Assembly (NCBI GenBank): GCA_937132085.1
Contig: CAKZNV010000119.1
Location: 1-64,000 of the forward strand
Direction: 5' to 3'
DNA from: an uncultured Rubritalea sp.
Lineage (GTDB): Bacteria > Verrucomicrobiota > Verrucomicrobiia > Verrucomicrobiales > Akkermansiaceae
DNA: 64,000 nt
In this document: piece after piece, positions 19,171 to 29,407 of the stretch
How the letters are laid out: every line of letters starts with the position of its first letter
Numbering within the stretch: the first letter of the stretch is position 1
Notes under the pieces: generated by a model
Database searches by the model: none
What the model saw: only the letters and a program-made list of their open reading frames with translations
What the model was told of the DNA's origin: nothing
Made by a program: the position numbers and the translations under genes

Positions 19171-22100
19171 CTAGTTAAACCTTAGTGCAAACACTACTAA
19201 CCCCCGAGTCTGCCCAGAACTATCGAACTGAGTTGTTAGATACCATCTCTCATGTAATTTCACCGTGGCAGAGGCATATTTCTCGCCAGTTAGATCATCT
19301 ACTTCCCCCACTCTTAGATCCAGATCTTCCATTCCAGACAACAAAGCACTAAACAACTTATTCCCGCCTGGTTGATCGCTTTTGTCCTTCAACTCAAGCA
19401 GTAAGATCTGCAATGCTTTGAAGGTCGCTACATCTCTATTTTCTAAACCAGCATTGGTTGTCCCAGTCGCTAACAGAGTCATGATTTCATGCTCAGGAAG
19501 AGGAGGATAAGAGCTGAACGCCGTCTTAGGTGAGTCCGCTGAACCATAGACGTTAAGGTTCACATTATAGCTGCCAATCTGAGATTTTCCATTGATCTGC
19601 AGAGTAGGGATCAATCCATTCTGCGGACGGAAAACTATCTTACCTTCACCAACTGTTAAAAAGCTGAACGGAAGCTTAGCCTTCACATCTCTAGCATAGA
19701 GCGTGCCCGCCAGCATAGGGTTAGACAAGGTGCCAGCTGCCTTCAGAGAACCTTCTAATCTACCTTTCCCTACATTACCTCGAATCAAAATAGGATCATC
19801 CGTGCGTATGCTTAACTTAAGTTTCCAGTTATTAAATGGAGCTGGGATATCAAATCCTTGCTGTGCGTTTTTAGATTCCAATGCCGGGAGCTTCACTGAC
19901 TCAACAGCTGAAGAAGGAACACCTATAGGAATCAGATCCAGATCCTTAAAGATGATAGACTCTACAATTCCTAAGTCCCCACTGATAGTAGCTTCGCTCA
20001 GCTTACCTTTGAATAAAATATCACCATTAGCACGTGTCGCTATCAGGTCATCTCTATAGACAAGTGCGTGATCAAGTTTAAGCATCAACTCGAAGCTTGG
20101 ATCATCAGCGTCGTTCACATCTGCTACTATATCTGCTTTAAACTTACCACCATTCACTTTCGCACTCAGCTCAGACTCCATAATGAGTCGCTCATTAATC
20201 TTCCCATGAAGCTTTAGATCTTTGATTTCATCGACACCAATACCTTTAATATTCAGCACAGGAAAATCTGCTTTAAACTCTAGACTGTATTTAGGATCAA
20301 GCACTGTTCCCTCAAAGAGCGCTACTCCCTCGATCATTCCTTCGATTTTCTCAAGCTGTGGATAAAAGTTCTTCAGCCTATCTAGCGGCAATTTCTTAAT
20401 CTCAGCCCTCCCTTTTACATTCGCTGATGTCTTGAGAGTCTCGATTAGGTTCTCATCATTCAGCCAATCTCTAGGAGCAAATGGCAAGGTTAAATCTATT
20501 GTCACTCTGTCCTCACCTGCCTCAGTCATCTTCCCTTTGACTGCTAGCTTCCCATCCTTACTTTCCAGACCTAACAGAACATTTATAGCCCCAAGATCTG
20601 CACCATACTCGCCCTTAAGATCCACCATGGTCAAATTGCCATTAATATCTGGAGCCGAGGGACTACCTGTCAGATTCATCTTTGTCTGCAAAACCCCAGA
20701 AGCATTCTCTAACAACTCTAGTGGGAATAGCTTCGAAATACGCTTCAAGCTTAGCTCCTCAGTATCGACAGTGATACTCCATGGCGCAGTCTGTTCCACG
20801 AATTTCTTCACACTATCAACGCTCAACTCGTAAGGCACCTCTCCTGTCACACTTCCAATAGCTTTATCGTCTCGAAACAACTCAAATTTACCTATCTTAA
20901 CTCTCTCCCCATCCCAGTTAAACGACGCAGTGGTCGAAAGCTCATCTTGCTGTAGATCTAGCTGCTCAACATTCACCTCAATTGGCCACCTATAATCCAC
21001 CTTAGTTTGTAAACTCACAGGCAAAGCATCCTTCATATCAGGCTGAGAAACTGTTGCCTTTCGTATTATCAGCGTTCCCATATGATCCTCGCTGTTAAGG
21101 TCGCCCCTACCCTTCCAGCTAAGAATAATATCATCTTGTAGAACTACTGGCGAATCGATCAACTCTAACAGACTATTCACCCACTCAATCTTATCTCTAC
21201 GATTCACGTCCGAAGGCCTATTCACTGATCTAACATCCAGCTCGACAAATACCATATACTCTTGCTTCTCAAGATGATATTCACCCAATATTTGCAGCGG
21301 CATAGCTTGTCCATCTCGCACCTCCATCGTTAGCTTCACTGGCTGATCTCTAGTCTTATCCCAGTGGGCTTTTAAATCCACCTTCGGCAAAACGATCTTA
21401 TTCAGAGCCACCTTCTCAATCTGCGCATCAGCTTTAAAATCACTCAACTCTAGCCGAACAATTTCAACCTCTAGTTGAGCGCTCAGTGTGGTGTTACCCA
21501 GCTCTATATTGTCAGGCAACTTAGGTAGAATCTTTAGTAACTCGGCGTTCGATTCAGCCTTTATATCAGCCTGCACAATCGTCGATTCCCACCAGCGCTC
21601 ATCTTTAGAGTTAGTCCATTTACCCACTAGCTCCAACTCTACAGGTGCAGAGTTGGCTGAACCTATAAATCCCACTTCATAACCAAACCCTTTTTGCCTT
21701 AAATCCAGCTTAGCATTCTCAATAACATACTCTTGATACTGAGCTTTCTCGATCACTGAACTCAGCGAAACATCCCACTCTGGAATAGCTAATTCCTGCC
21801 AAGATCTAAGCTCCACATCCAACTCACTCAACACAGCATCACCCTCAAAATCTAACTCCACACCAAACTTTTTCGCCGTCGCCACGAGATCGTTACTAGC
21901 CAGTTTACCTTGAGTTAGCTTCAGCCTTATCACATCACTAGCTGATGCCTCAAACTCAGTTTCACCCATACTCAGCTTAGCCTCCCCACGTATCGAACCC
22001 ACCCAGTTAAGCTTCAATTCACTAATCTCTAGATCTGGTAAAACCTCAAGTCTATCGAGCTGCAGTAGTTTTTCCTGCCAACTCAACACAACCGACTGAA

Positions 22101-22776
22101 CAGGCGTCTTAAGCCCACTAGCTTCTTCCACCATCCATTCATTCAGATGAAAATCTGCACTATCCGCAGCATGGCTAAGCGATGCTAGCTGCCAGTTCAG
22201 CACAGGTTTCCCCGCATCTACTAGCTCTACATCCAGGTCCTCCACGAGTATCTCTGGCTGCACCAACCATGGTCGGAGAGTCGCTAGAGTTTTTTCTAAA
22301 GCTACATTCGGATCTTCTTCAATCTCGTCTGGATTCTCTGGAAACCCAGAAACATCAATCTTCGCTTTAATCGAATCCACCTTGATGCCATCGATCTTAG
22401 AGTCTAACAATCCGCTCAACGTGTATTTAGGCTCTACTAAGCCTATACTAAGCTGCTGAATTCCGTCTTCTCCAATGTAATCTAAATCTCTCAATACTAT
22501 TCCACCGAGCACTGTTCCCTCTACCTCAGCAGATCCTGTCATCCCCTGCTCCACGAGTCCCTTGTTGAGATAATGTAGCACAGCCCAACGTGCGATCGGT
22601 CCATTCACAAAATAAGCTAAACCCCCCAATATAAATACAAGGATAGCCAAACGCCGAGTCCACTTCACCCACCTACGCTGACCACTCTGCTTATTCGCTT
22701 TAGTAGTCACTTTATCAGCAGAAGAATCCACCGGATCGGTAGACTCTTCTGATTCAGGATTAGGAGGTTTATTCAT
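19171..22776 (-). CDS. tamB: Translocation/assembly module TamB (DUF490, AsmA-like)
   Basis: 1201 aa. A charged cytoplasmic N-terminus is followed by a single membrane anchor (LAILVFILGGLAYFV). A very long beta-rich region of AsmA/TamB-type repeats then spans the periplasm. The last ~350 residues carry the TamB C-terminal domain (LAGTLYARDVKAKLPFSF, EHEIMTLLATGTTN and final LVVFALRFN). It is the first gene of the tamB-tamA operon, in reverse order to E. coli. The protein is thought to form a hydrophobic groove bridging both membranes. Confidence 0.87.
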   Translation of the reverse strand: MNKPPNPESEESTDPVDSSADKVTTKANKQSGQRRWVKWTRRLAILVFILGGLAYFVNGPIARWAVLHYLNKGLVEQGMTGSAEVEGTVLGGIVLRDLDYIGEDGIQQLSIGLVEPKYTLSGLLDSKIDGIKVDSIKAKIDVSGFPENPDEIEEDPNVALEKTLATLRPWLVQPEILVEDLDVELVDAGKPVLNWQLASLSHAADSADFHLNEWMVEEASGLKTPVQSVVLSWQEKLLQLDRLEVLPDLEISELKLNWVGSIRGEAKLSMGETEFEASASDVIRLKLTQGKLASNDLVATAKKFGVELDFEGDAVLSELDVELRSWQELAIPEWDVSLSSVIEKAQYQEYVIENAKLDLRQKGFGYEVGFIGSANSAPVELELVGKWTNSKDERWWESTIVQADIKAESNAELLKILPKLPDNIELGNTTLSAQLEVEIVRLELSDFKADAQIEKVALNKIVLPKVDLKAHWDKTRDQPVKLTMEVRDGQAMPLQILGEYHLEKQEYMVFVELDVRSVNRPSDVNRRDKIEWVNSLLELIDSPVVLQDDIILSWKGRGDLNSEDHMGTLIIRKATVSQPDMKDALPVSLQTKVDYRWPIEVNVEQLDLQQDELSTTASFNWDGERVKIGKFELFRDDKAIGSVTGEVPYELSVDSVKKFVEQTAPWSITVDTEELSLKRISKLFPLELLENASGVLQTKMNLTGSPSAPDINGNLTMVDLKGEYGADLGAINVLLGLESKDGKLAVKGKMTEAGEDRVTIDLTLPFAPRDWLNDENLIETLKTSANVKGRAEIKKLPLDRLKNFYPQLEKIEGMIEGVALFEGTVLDPKYSLEFKADFPVLNIKGIGVDEIKDLKLHGKINERLIMESELSAKVNGGKFKADIVADVNDADDPSFELMLKLDHALVYRDDLIATRANGDILFKGKLSEATISGDLGIVESIIFKDLDLIPIGVPSSAVESVKLPALESKNAQQGFDIPAPFNNWKLKLSIRTDDPILIRGNVGKGRLEGSLKAAGTLSNPMLAGTLYARDVKAKLPFSFLTVGEGKIVFRPQNGLIPTLQINGKSQIGSYNVNLNVYGSADSPKTAFSSYPPLPEHEIMTLLATGTTNAGLENRDVATFKALQILLLELKDKSDQPGGNKLFSALLSGMEDLDLRVGEVDDLTGEKYASATVKLHERWYLTTQFDSSGQTRGLVVFALRFN

Positions 22777-22978
22777 TGTTTATTTCTAGCGACATCTAGA
22801 CGGAATAACTTCTTGCTGAGTTATCCCCCCTTGCTGAGTTCGCCTTAGTTTACAACGCCATCATAGAAAAGCAAATACCCCTTTTATGTCGGGGATATTC
22901 TACATAGGCAATTGTCTCAGCACAACATTCTGCTCTAATATTTGTAACATCAATCGACTACTTGACGTTATAAACACC

Positions 22979-24007
22979 ATGAAAATTCAACTTACTGCAA
23001 TCTTACTATCACTCCCGCTCACAAGCCTGGCCCATGAAGGAAATCACGATAAAACACCTCAGCCAGTTATCACAGAGAAAGTGCAGACTGGTAATGGACG
23101 CTTTATCTACGAAGCAGATGCTCAATGGGGAAAACTCCCTAATAACGAAAAACTCGGACCTACTCATGGAGGTGTCGCAGTCGATGCCAACGGACTCATC
23201 TATGTCACCACTGATGGACCACAATCTATGTTTGTATTTAAAGCTGATGGCTCACTCGTAAAAAAGATGGCCCCTGAAGCTCGTGGTATCCATCACCTCA
23301 CTATCGTAAAAGAAGGTGAAAAAGAATTCCTCTACGGGGCTCAGCTCAATGCCTACGGAGGTAAAACTCCACCACGTATCGTGAAGCTTGATCTTGACGG
23401 TAAGATCTTACTAGAAATCTCTGCCAAGACAGCCCCTAAATTGCAAGGCGGATTCGGTGGTATCACAGGTGTCGCAGTCGCTCCCAATAGCAACATTTAC
23501 GTATCCATGGGCTATGGATCTAACCTCATTCACATCTTCGATAAAGCCGGAAAACACATCAAATCATTCGGCGGCAGAGGCAAAGAAAAGGAAAAATTCA
23601 CTACTCCTCACACACTAAATATCGACACCAGATTCGGCCAAGCTCGTCTACTTATCTCTGACCGAGAGAAACGTCGTCTCGTTCACTTTGACCTCAATGG
23701 CAACTACATCGGTGACTATGCGACTAAACTTCGTAGACCATGCGCTGTATCATTCTTCGGTGAATTCTGCGCAGTGGCAGAACTAGAATCACGCGTTGTA
23801 ATTCTAGATAAATCAGGCGCTATCGTTTCTATATTAGGAGATAACCCAGATAAGAAAAAGTGGGCAAACTTCGGGGTAAAACCAAAAGACCAGAAACTAG
23901 GTCTCTTCTCAGCACCACACGGGCTCTCATTTGATAAAGATGGTAACCTCTACGTCCAAGACTGGAATACGACCGGACGAGCTACGCAACTCAAACTGCA
24001 GAAGTAA
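22979..24007 (+). CDS. Exported NHL-repeat beta-propeller protein
   Basis: The start is set at the ATG giving MKIQLTAILLSLPLTSLAHEG, a good signal peptide; the track start 93 bp upstream is unlikely. About 340 aa of six-bladed propeller repeats follow, such as HGGVAVDANGLIYVTT, ITGVAVAPNSNIYVSM and PHGLSFDKDGNLYVQDW. Such propellers bind ligands or act as lyases and lactonases. No decisive active-site motif is visible, so only the fold is called. Monocistronic, and convergent with holB. Confidence 0.75.
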   Translation: MKIQLTAILLSLPLTSLAHEGNHDKTPQPVITEKVQTGNGRFIYEADAQWGKLPNNEKLGPTHGGVAVDANGLIYVTTDGPQSMFVFKADGSLVKKMAPEARGIHHLTIVKEGEKEFLYGAQLNAYGGKTPPRIVKLDLDGKILLEISAKTAPKLQGGFGGITGVAVAPNSNIYVSMGYGSNLIHIFDKAGKHIKSFGGRGKEKEKFTTPHTLNIDTRFGQARLLISDREKRRLVHFDLNGNYIGDYATKLRRPCAVSFFGEFCAVAELESRVVILDKSGAIVSILGDNPDKKKWANFGVKPKDQKLGLFSAPHGLSFDKDGNLYVQDWNTTGRATQLKLQK

Positions 24008-24038
24008 TTTGCAACACAGGATTTTTGGCTAGCACTCG

Positions 24039-25100
24039 CTAGCCAAAGGCTTTCATAAAGCTGACTTCCAGAGCCAACGCTTCACTGACATTTGTCTCTG
24101 ACATGCTACGTAGATCCTCTACAGCATCCATCCTAGCGAGAAGCGACTCTAGCGACTCCTTCTCAGCCACTACCTCCATGGCATCAGTATGTTTCTTAAA
24201 CTCTAGCTTTGGGGCCTTAGATTTAATTCTCACCAAATCACCAAGCCATAAAACTAGCAGATCGATAAACTTGGACCGCTCCAAAAGATACTCACTTTGA
24301 GTCAGAGCTTCGTAATACTTCTCACGTTCCTTGAGCCACTCACCATCAGTAGCGTTCTTGTAGTGATCCTGTTCTTCTTTCAGTGCGAAATCACATTCCT
24401 TAGCGATCTCTGCCTTGCGTTTCGTCAGAATAGAAGCAAACACAGACTTGATAGTCAGAGCTCGTGCTACCGTGCTAAAGCCTTGTTTCCCCGCTCTTAA
24501 GAGGGTTTGAATCATCTCCGCTTCACCCTCTAGCGGCTTGCGTTCATCGCTATCAGACATCAGCGTGATGTTCACACAGCGTGAAAGAATAGTCGGTAAA
24601 AGTCGCTCAGGCTTTGTCGTCAAAAGTATCAGAAGACAGCCATTAGGAGGTTCCTCCAGCGTTTTCAAAAAAGCATTAGCGGCTGATGGATTCATCCGGT
24701 CAGAATCGATGATCAAGCCGACCTTCCACTTATCCGCTTGAGCAGATTGATACATGGATTTCTCCAGCCCACGCATGTGCTCCACCTTGATAATTCTAGA
24801 TTTACTATGCGGTCTCACCACTCGGACGAGATCACCCTCTAGTTCATCCACATTCACAGCATCCTTAGCAGGCGCTGCCACTTCTGGCGCTGCTGCAACT
24901 TCTCCGAACAGATCAAATACATCATCTGCGCTCTCTTCTTTAGCCTCCACCTCGGGATCTCTATTAATGTGATTTACCACCTTAACAGCGAGAGATTCAC
25001 AAACCTCTTTATCACCAGAAAATATAAACGCATGGCCCAATCTACCTCTAGAGTGTGCCGATGCAATCAAATCAAACGCTTTGTCCTCAGTGTATGCCAT
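24039..25100 (-). CDS. holB: DNA polymerase III delta' subunit
   Basis: 353-aa clamp-loader protein. The N-terminal AAA+ domain has the degenerate nucleotide site (FSGDKEVCESLA, no P-loop Lys) expected of delta'. The diagnostic sector reads IDSDRMNPSAANAFLKTLEEPPNGCLLILLT followed by LLPTILSRCVNI (sensor and SRC motif). The zinc module found in gamma and tau is absent. It helps load the sliding clamp. The insertion around residues 50-80 is acidic and Ala-rich and unusually long. Confidence 0.85.
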   Translation of the reverse strand: MAYTEDKAFDLIASAHSRGRLGHAFIFSGDKEVCESLAVKVVNHINRDPEVEAKEESADDVFDLFGEVAAAPEVAAPAKDAVNVDELEGDLVRVVRPHSKSRIIKVEHMRGLEKSMYQSAQADKWKVGLIIDSDRMNPSAANAFLKTLEEPPNGCLLILLTTKPERLLPTILSRCVNITLMSDSDERKPLEGEAEMIQTLLRAGKQGFSTVARALTIKSVFASILTKRKAEIAKECDFALKEEQDHYKNATDGEWLKEREKYYEALTQSEYLLERSKFIDLLVLWLGDLVRIKSKAPKLEFKKHTDAMEVVAEKESLESLLARMDAVEDLRSMSETNVSEALALEVSFMKAFG

Positions 25101-25236
25101 TACAAGCCCAATTCACCACAGCTAGCCCTCCAATGCAATCGCCAAAACTGGAATATAGAAGGCCTATTTGGTAAGCTTTCTTAAGTTTACCCTTTCAGCT
25201 TTCTTTGATTCAGTGATCAGTAGTTTTTGTTATCTG

Positions 25237-25266
25237 TTGACAATCTTGAGGTTATTGAACTATGAG
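25237..25266 (+). promoter_or_regulatory. Possible sigma70 promoter of the 98-aa gene
   Basis: TTGACA, 18-bp spacer, TATGAG, about 75 bp upstream of the start codon. The -10 is weak. Confidence 0.35.
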
Positions 25267-25342
25267 ACAGCTAGGCCTCATAGAGACTCAACTCTTGAGA
25301 TCTAAAATTCTCAACTAACAACACTCACAACATCAAACTATT

Positions 25343-25639
25343 ATGTCAGAAGAACAACCAAACACACCAACTTCATCTTTCGGATTTCCAAAATCAACTC
25401 CAAAAAGACTTCAGGAAGAGATCGAAAAATTGGTCCCTAAAGAACTCCACGAACAAGCTATCCTCATCCTACGTGACAACGAAAAGCAAGGTCTCCGTGA
25501 CGCTCTCTCAGCTAATCCTTATAAGCTTACTCCTAGCATGATTGCTATGCTTCTTAAGAACTATTACTCCCACGGATGCGACACTTCTACGATCTTGGAC
25601 AAAGCGGGTCAACTCGCTAAGCTCATGACTAAGGGATAG
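25343..25639 (+). CDS. Conserved-looking 98-aa protein, unknown
   Basis: Polar N-terminus, then mostly helical sequence (TPKRLQEEIEKLVPKELHEQAILILRDNEKQGL) and a C-terminal Cys (HGCDTSTIL). No membrane segment or known motif. It has its own possible promoter and a strong terminator, so it is a free-standing transcript. Function unknown. Confidence 0.6.
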   Translation: MSEEQPNTPTSSFGFPKSTPKRLQEEIEKLVPKELHEQAILILRDNEKQGLRDALSANPYKLTPSMIAMLLKNYYSHGCDTSTILDKAGQLAKLMTKG

Positions 25640-25653
25640 TAATATCCTTTAAC

Positions 25654-25692
25654 AACTAGAAGCAGTAGACTTTTTTCTGCTTCTAGTTTTGC
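25654..25692 (+). terminator. Terminator after the 98-aa gene
   Basis: Perfect 12-bp stem AACTAGAAGCAG/CTGCTTCTAGTT followed by TTGCT; usable in both directions. Confidence 0.75.
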
Positions 25693-25714
25693 TCTGTAAG
25701 CAGCTATCAAGCTA

Positions 25715-26140
25715 TTATACTTTTTTTGTCTTTCGGCAATTATAGCAACGTTCTAGATGATCAGTTCCTTTATGCCATGCATGCTCTAGTCCAATATTCT
25801 CACAGGACTCTAGCCTGTCATAGTCCCAGTTAGCCAACATGAAGTCTTCGTATGAAATGGAATCACCTCGTTCATCAACGGCGATAGTGAGTTCACTTGA
25901 TACTTCACAAGGCGATGAAAAGTCATCATCCATTAGTTCATGGATCGTATATTCCTCATGAAAACTTATAGTTTCTTGGCTATACTCTCTAGCTTCTCTT
26001 AAAAGTTTGGCCTCAGCTTCTTTTAGATTTTCAGCTGAACATAAAGTGACACGGCGCTCAAATTTAGGCAATATGTCTCCCTGACTCGCCCACTCATGGA
26101 TTGCTAACATCGAATACATTGGCATATTCCTATTTTTCAA
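25715..26140 (-). CDS. Small protein with C-terminal Cys pairs, possibly DUF4288-like
   Basis: 141 aa. The region ERRVTLCSAENLKEAEAKLLREAREYS recalls DUF4288-type proteins. The C-terminus CYNCRKTKKV with upstream Cys and His residues could bind a metal. It ends a two-gene leftward unit with the HAD phosphatase gene (2-bp gap between them). Role unknown; the family call is tentative. Confidence 0.5.
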   Translation of the reverse strand: MKNRNMPMYSMLAIHEWASQGDILPKFERRVTLCSAENLKEAEAKLLREAREYSQETISFHEEYTIHELMDDDFSSPCEVSSELTIAVDERGDSISYEDFMLANWDYDRLESCENIGLEHAWHKGTDHLERCYNCRKTKKV

Positions 26141-26142
26141 AA

Positions 26143-26880
26143 TTAATACATCCCCACAGCCTGCTTAGCACATGCTATCGCAAAACTAAACTTGCCGTTT
26201 GTAGGGCGCTTTGGGGTGATCAATGTCCAGCCTCGGCGCTTTCCTTCAGCTAGTAGTTTATCAGTAGGATGGACCATCGTGTTCTCCTCACAAATCATGA
26301 GCATTGGGATGTCCGCATGACTGTCTGAGTATCCGTGGCTATTAGGTAACACCATTCCGTCTTCCCAACCTTCGGGGAAATGTGGGGTCATTCTACCTAG
26401 TTTCACAGCGCCTTTATTGTTGTCCCCGAGTAGGTCTGGGAAAGGTTTCACTCTTCCCTCAAGCTCTACTCTTGTGCCATAGTAATGATCAAAGCCCATC
26501 TTCTCAGCTAGATACTTCACCCAGTATTCAGGGCTAGCACTGTTCAAAATCGTCAATCTTCCTGACGCCTTCTCTGCTTCAACAATCTCTAACACCTCAG
26601 AATACATGCCTTCCGGGAAGACCTCGTCGACAAACTCTCTAGCGTATTGATCAATCGTCTCGAAATCCATGCCGACTAGATAATTCAGAAAAACTCGCTT
26701 CATACCACCTGCTCCTAGAATCTTACTAAAGGGTAAAAATGGTAATAAGCCCAGAATATGAAGCCTACGTAGTGGCTCACGCTTCAGCACGAAATTACAA
26801 AACAACAACTGGGTATCCCAGGGCACAATCGTCTGATCTAAATCAAACAAGGCGTAACCACTTTTCTCACTTTTCTCCAT
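26143..26880 (-). CDS. HAD-superfamily phosphatase (HAD-IB, SerB-like)
   Basis: Motif I FDLDQTIVPWD gives the nucleophile D13 and acid D15. Motif II is the Ser in ILNSASPEYW. The final acidic motif is GYSDSHADIPML. The helical cap between motifs I and II and the 245-aa length fit the HAD-IB group that includes phosphoserine phosphatase-like enzymes. Substrate is not predictable. The downstream small gene is almost contiguous. Confidence 0.8.
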   Translation of the reverse strand: MEKSEKSGYALFDLDQTIVPWDTQLLFCNFVLKREPLRRLHILGLLPFLPFSKILGAGGMKRVFLNYLVGMDFETIDQYAREFVDEVFPEGMYSEVLEIVEAEKASGRLTILNSASPEYWVKYLAEKMGFDHYYGTRVELEGRVKPFPDLLGDNNKGAVKLGRMTPHFPEGWEDGMVLPNSHGYSDSHADIPMLMICEENTMVHPTDKLLAEGKRRGWTLITPKRPTNGKFSFAIACAKQAVGMY

Positions 26881-26946
26881 ATCAATAAATTTTAGCTTTC
26901 ATCCTGCATGCCAAATATTCACATGCTCAATGATACATCTTATGAC

Positions 26947-28023
26947 CTAGTCACCCATACAAATTCCGATCGCTCTAGCAGTCTCTACTACTTCGCCATT
27001 CGGGTCGACAGTTCTTAGCTTGTTGATCGCCTTCTCGATCGAGACCGAACTCACATGGTAAGATTGGTAACTCACCATACGGCCAAATCTACCTTCCTGC
27101 GCTAGTTTCACAGCTTTCACTCCGAATCTCGCACCCAGAATCCTGTCCATACTCGTAGGAGCTCCACCTCTCTGGAGATGCCCCAGTGTGCAGGCTCTGG
27201 TATCTTTCCCAGTGCGTTTTTCTAGTTCAGCAGCCACGATATCACCGATACCGCCGAGCCTGACCTGACCATTCGTTTCATCCTGAAACACTAGATCCCC
27301 ATCTGGAGTTCTAGCGCCTTCTGCCACCACGACCATCGAACTATGATAGCCTCTCGCCTCTCTCTCCTTGATATGTTCAGCCACTTTTTCTAGTGAAAAT
27401 TCAATCTCTGGCAGCAGTATCACATTCGCTCCACCAGCTATTCCGCCCCAGAGCGCAATCCAGCCAGCATTTCTACCCATCACCTCTACCACCATCACAC
27501 GCTTGTGACTCACCGCAGTCGTATGCAGTCTATCCATCGCATCGACCACACAGTTCACGGCACTATCAAATCCGAACGTCATCGCAGTAGCCTGCAAGTC
27601 ATTATCGATCGTCTTTGGCACCCCTATGACAGGGAAACCAGCCTGGAATAACTGCCAAGCCGTGCTCAGAGAACCATCTCCGCCTACTACGATCAATGCT
27701 CTGATTTCTAGCAGCTTCATCGTGCGCCCCACCTTCTCGATCACATTTTCTTCAATCTCTGCCTTCGACTCCCCCTCTTTACCAACTTTGGCAGCAAAAT
27801 GCCCTTTGTTAGTTGTTCCTAGAATAGTTCCGCCTAGTTTTAAAATACCGACAGTATCCTCAGAGTCTAGAACCTGATAATCTCCTGGAGGAAGTAAGCC
27901 CTCGAAGCCATCGCGGAAGCCAATTACTTCCCAACCTAGCTTACTAGCAGCTCCCACCACTCCGTGAATCACGGCATTGAGACCTGGACAGTCACCACCG
28001 CTATTTAAAATACCTATGCGCAT
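26947..28023 (-). CDS. pfkA: 6-phosphofructokinase
   Basis: 358 aa. Phosphorylates fructose 6-phosphate in glycolysis. Motifs: NSGGDCPGLNAVIHG at the N-terminus, GGDGS at residues 114-118, PKTIDND at 136-142 and MEVMGRNAGWIAL. In this family Gly after GGD usually marks ATP use, whereas Lys in PKTIDND is more often seen in pyrophosphate-dependent enzymes. The Gly/Lys combination is the mixed type, so the phosphoryl donor needs testing. It sits downstream of sod, separated by a terminator. Confidence 0.9.
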   Translation of the reverse strand: MRIGILNSGGDCPGLNAVIHGVVGAASKLGWEVIGFRDGFEGLLPPGDYQVLDSEDTVGILKLGGTILGTTNKGHFAAKVGKEGESKAEIEENVIEKVGRTMKLLEIRALIVVGGDGSLSTAWQLFQAGFPVIGVPKTIDNDLQATAMTFGFDSAVNCVVDAMDRLHTTAVSHKRVMVVEVMGRNAGWIALWGGIAGGANVILLPEIEFSLEKVAEHIKEREARGYHSSMVVVAEGARTPDGDLVFQDETNGQVRLGGIGDIVAAELEKRTGKDTRACTLGHLQRGGAPTSMDRILGARFGVKAVKLAQEGRFGRMVSYQSYHVSSVSIEKAINKLRTVDPNGEVVETARAIGICMGD

Positions 28024-28045
28024 GCCAATTACCTAACAAACTACA

Positions 28046-28086
28046 CAAAAAAAGCCAAGCTAGGAAAATTCTCCCAGCTTGGCTTA
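28046..28086 (-). terminator. Terminator between sod and pfkA
   Basis: Stem AAGCCAAGCTAGG/CCCAGCTTGGCTT with one mismatch, followed on the minus strand by seven T. Confidence 0.8.
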
Positions 28087-28107
28087 TGAAATAGTTAAGC
28101 TCAATGA

Positions 28108-28746
<639 letters not shown>

Positions 28747-28882
28747 AATAATATTCTTTGGTTATTTTTGCTTCGTTAGAAATGATGATAAATCGTGAAA
28801 TTTTAGTTTCAAAACTCATCCAATGACGCACACTAAACCCAAGAAACAAATTTCGCAAGAAACAAACAATTTCTGACACACT

Positions 28883-29389
28883 ATGAATTTCACACAGGAA
28901 CAATACATCATCATCGGCTCAATAGCACTAGCCTCATTTTTTCTCGGACTCATCATCACATGGGCCACCACCTCCGGTAAAACTGCCGCCCAGCTAGCGA
29001 CTCTCGAAGCTGAGAAAACAGCTGAAACCCAACGTGTAGAAGACACCAAACAACGCCTAGCCAGCACTCAAGAAGACCTCCAAGCACTCCGAGATGCAGA
29101 GCTGAACCTCAAACAGGAACTAGCCTCTGTAAAAGGTGAACTAAAGGCCAGCCTTGCAGCATCTGCTGAAAGCAACTCACTACTAGATGGTATCAACTCT
29201 CTCGATGAGCAGCTTAAACAACACATCGAGACCTCTAAAAAAACGTTGGCACCTCAGGATTTTATAGAGCCAATGCCTGGTGAAGGAGACTTTGCCGACC
29301 TTTCCATCCCACCAGCATTCACTCCAGACCCTACGCTTAAAACAGAATTTGAAGGCTTCACCGCTGACTCCGAGGGATCAGGCATCTAA
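28883..29389 (+). CDS. Membrane-anchored coiled-coil protein
   Basis: 168 aa: one N-terminal membrane helix (IIIGSIALASFFLGLIITWA), then a long heptad-rich coiled coil (about residues 35-110), and an acidic, Pro-rich tail. The layout resembles small envelope proteins such as YhcB, but I see no specific family signature. It is 18 bp upstream of the MtfA-like peptidase gene and likely cotranscribed. Confidence 0.6.
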   Translation: MNFTQEQYIIIGSIALASFFLGLIITWATTSGKTAAQLATLEAEKTAETQRVEDTKQRLASTQEDLQALRDAELNLKQELASVKGELKASLAASAESNSLLDGINSLDEQLKQHIETSKKTLAPQDFIEPMPGEGDFADLSIPPAFTPDPTLKTEFEGFTADSEGSGI

Positions 29390-29407
29390 CAGCAGCACCT
29401 CTTTATA

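Noticed and set aside
19703-20059. Plus-strand ORF of 118 aa
   Set aside because: Antisense shadow of tamB.
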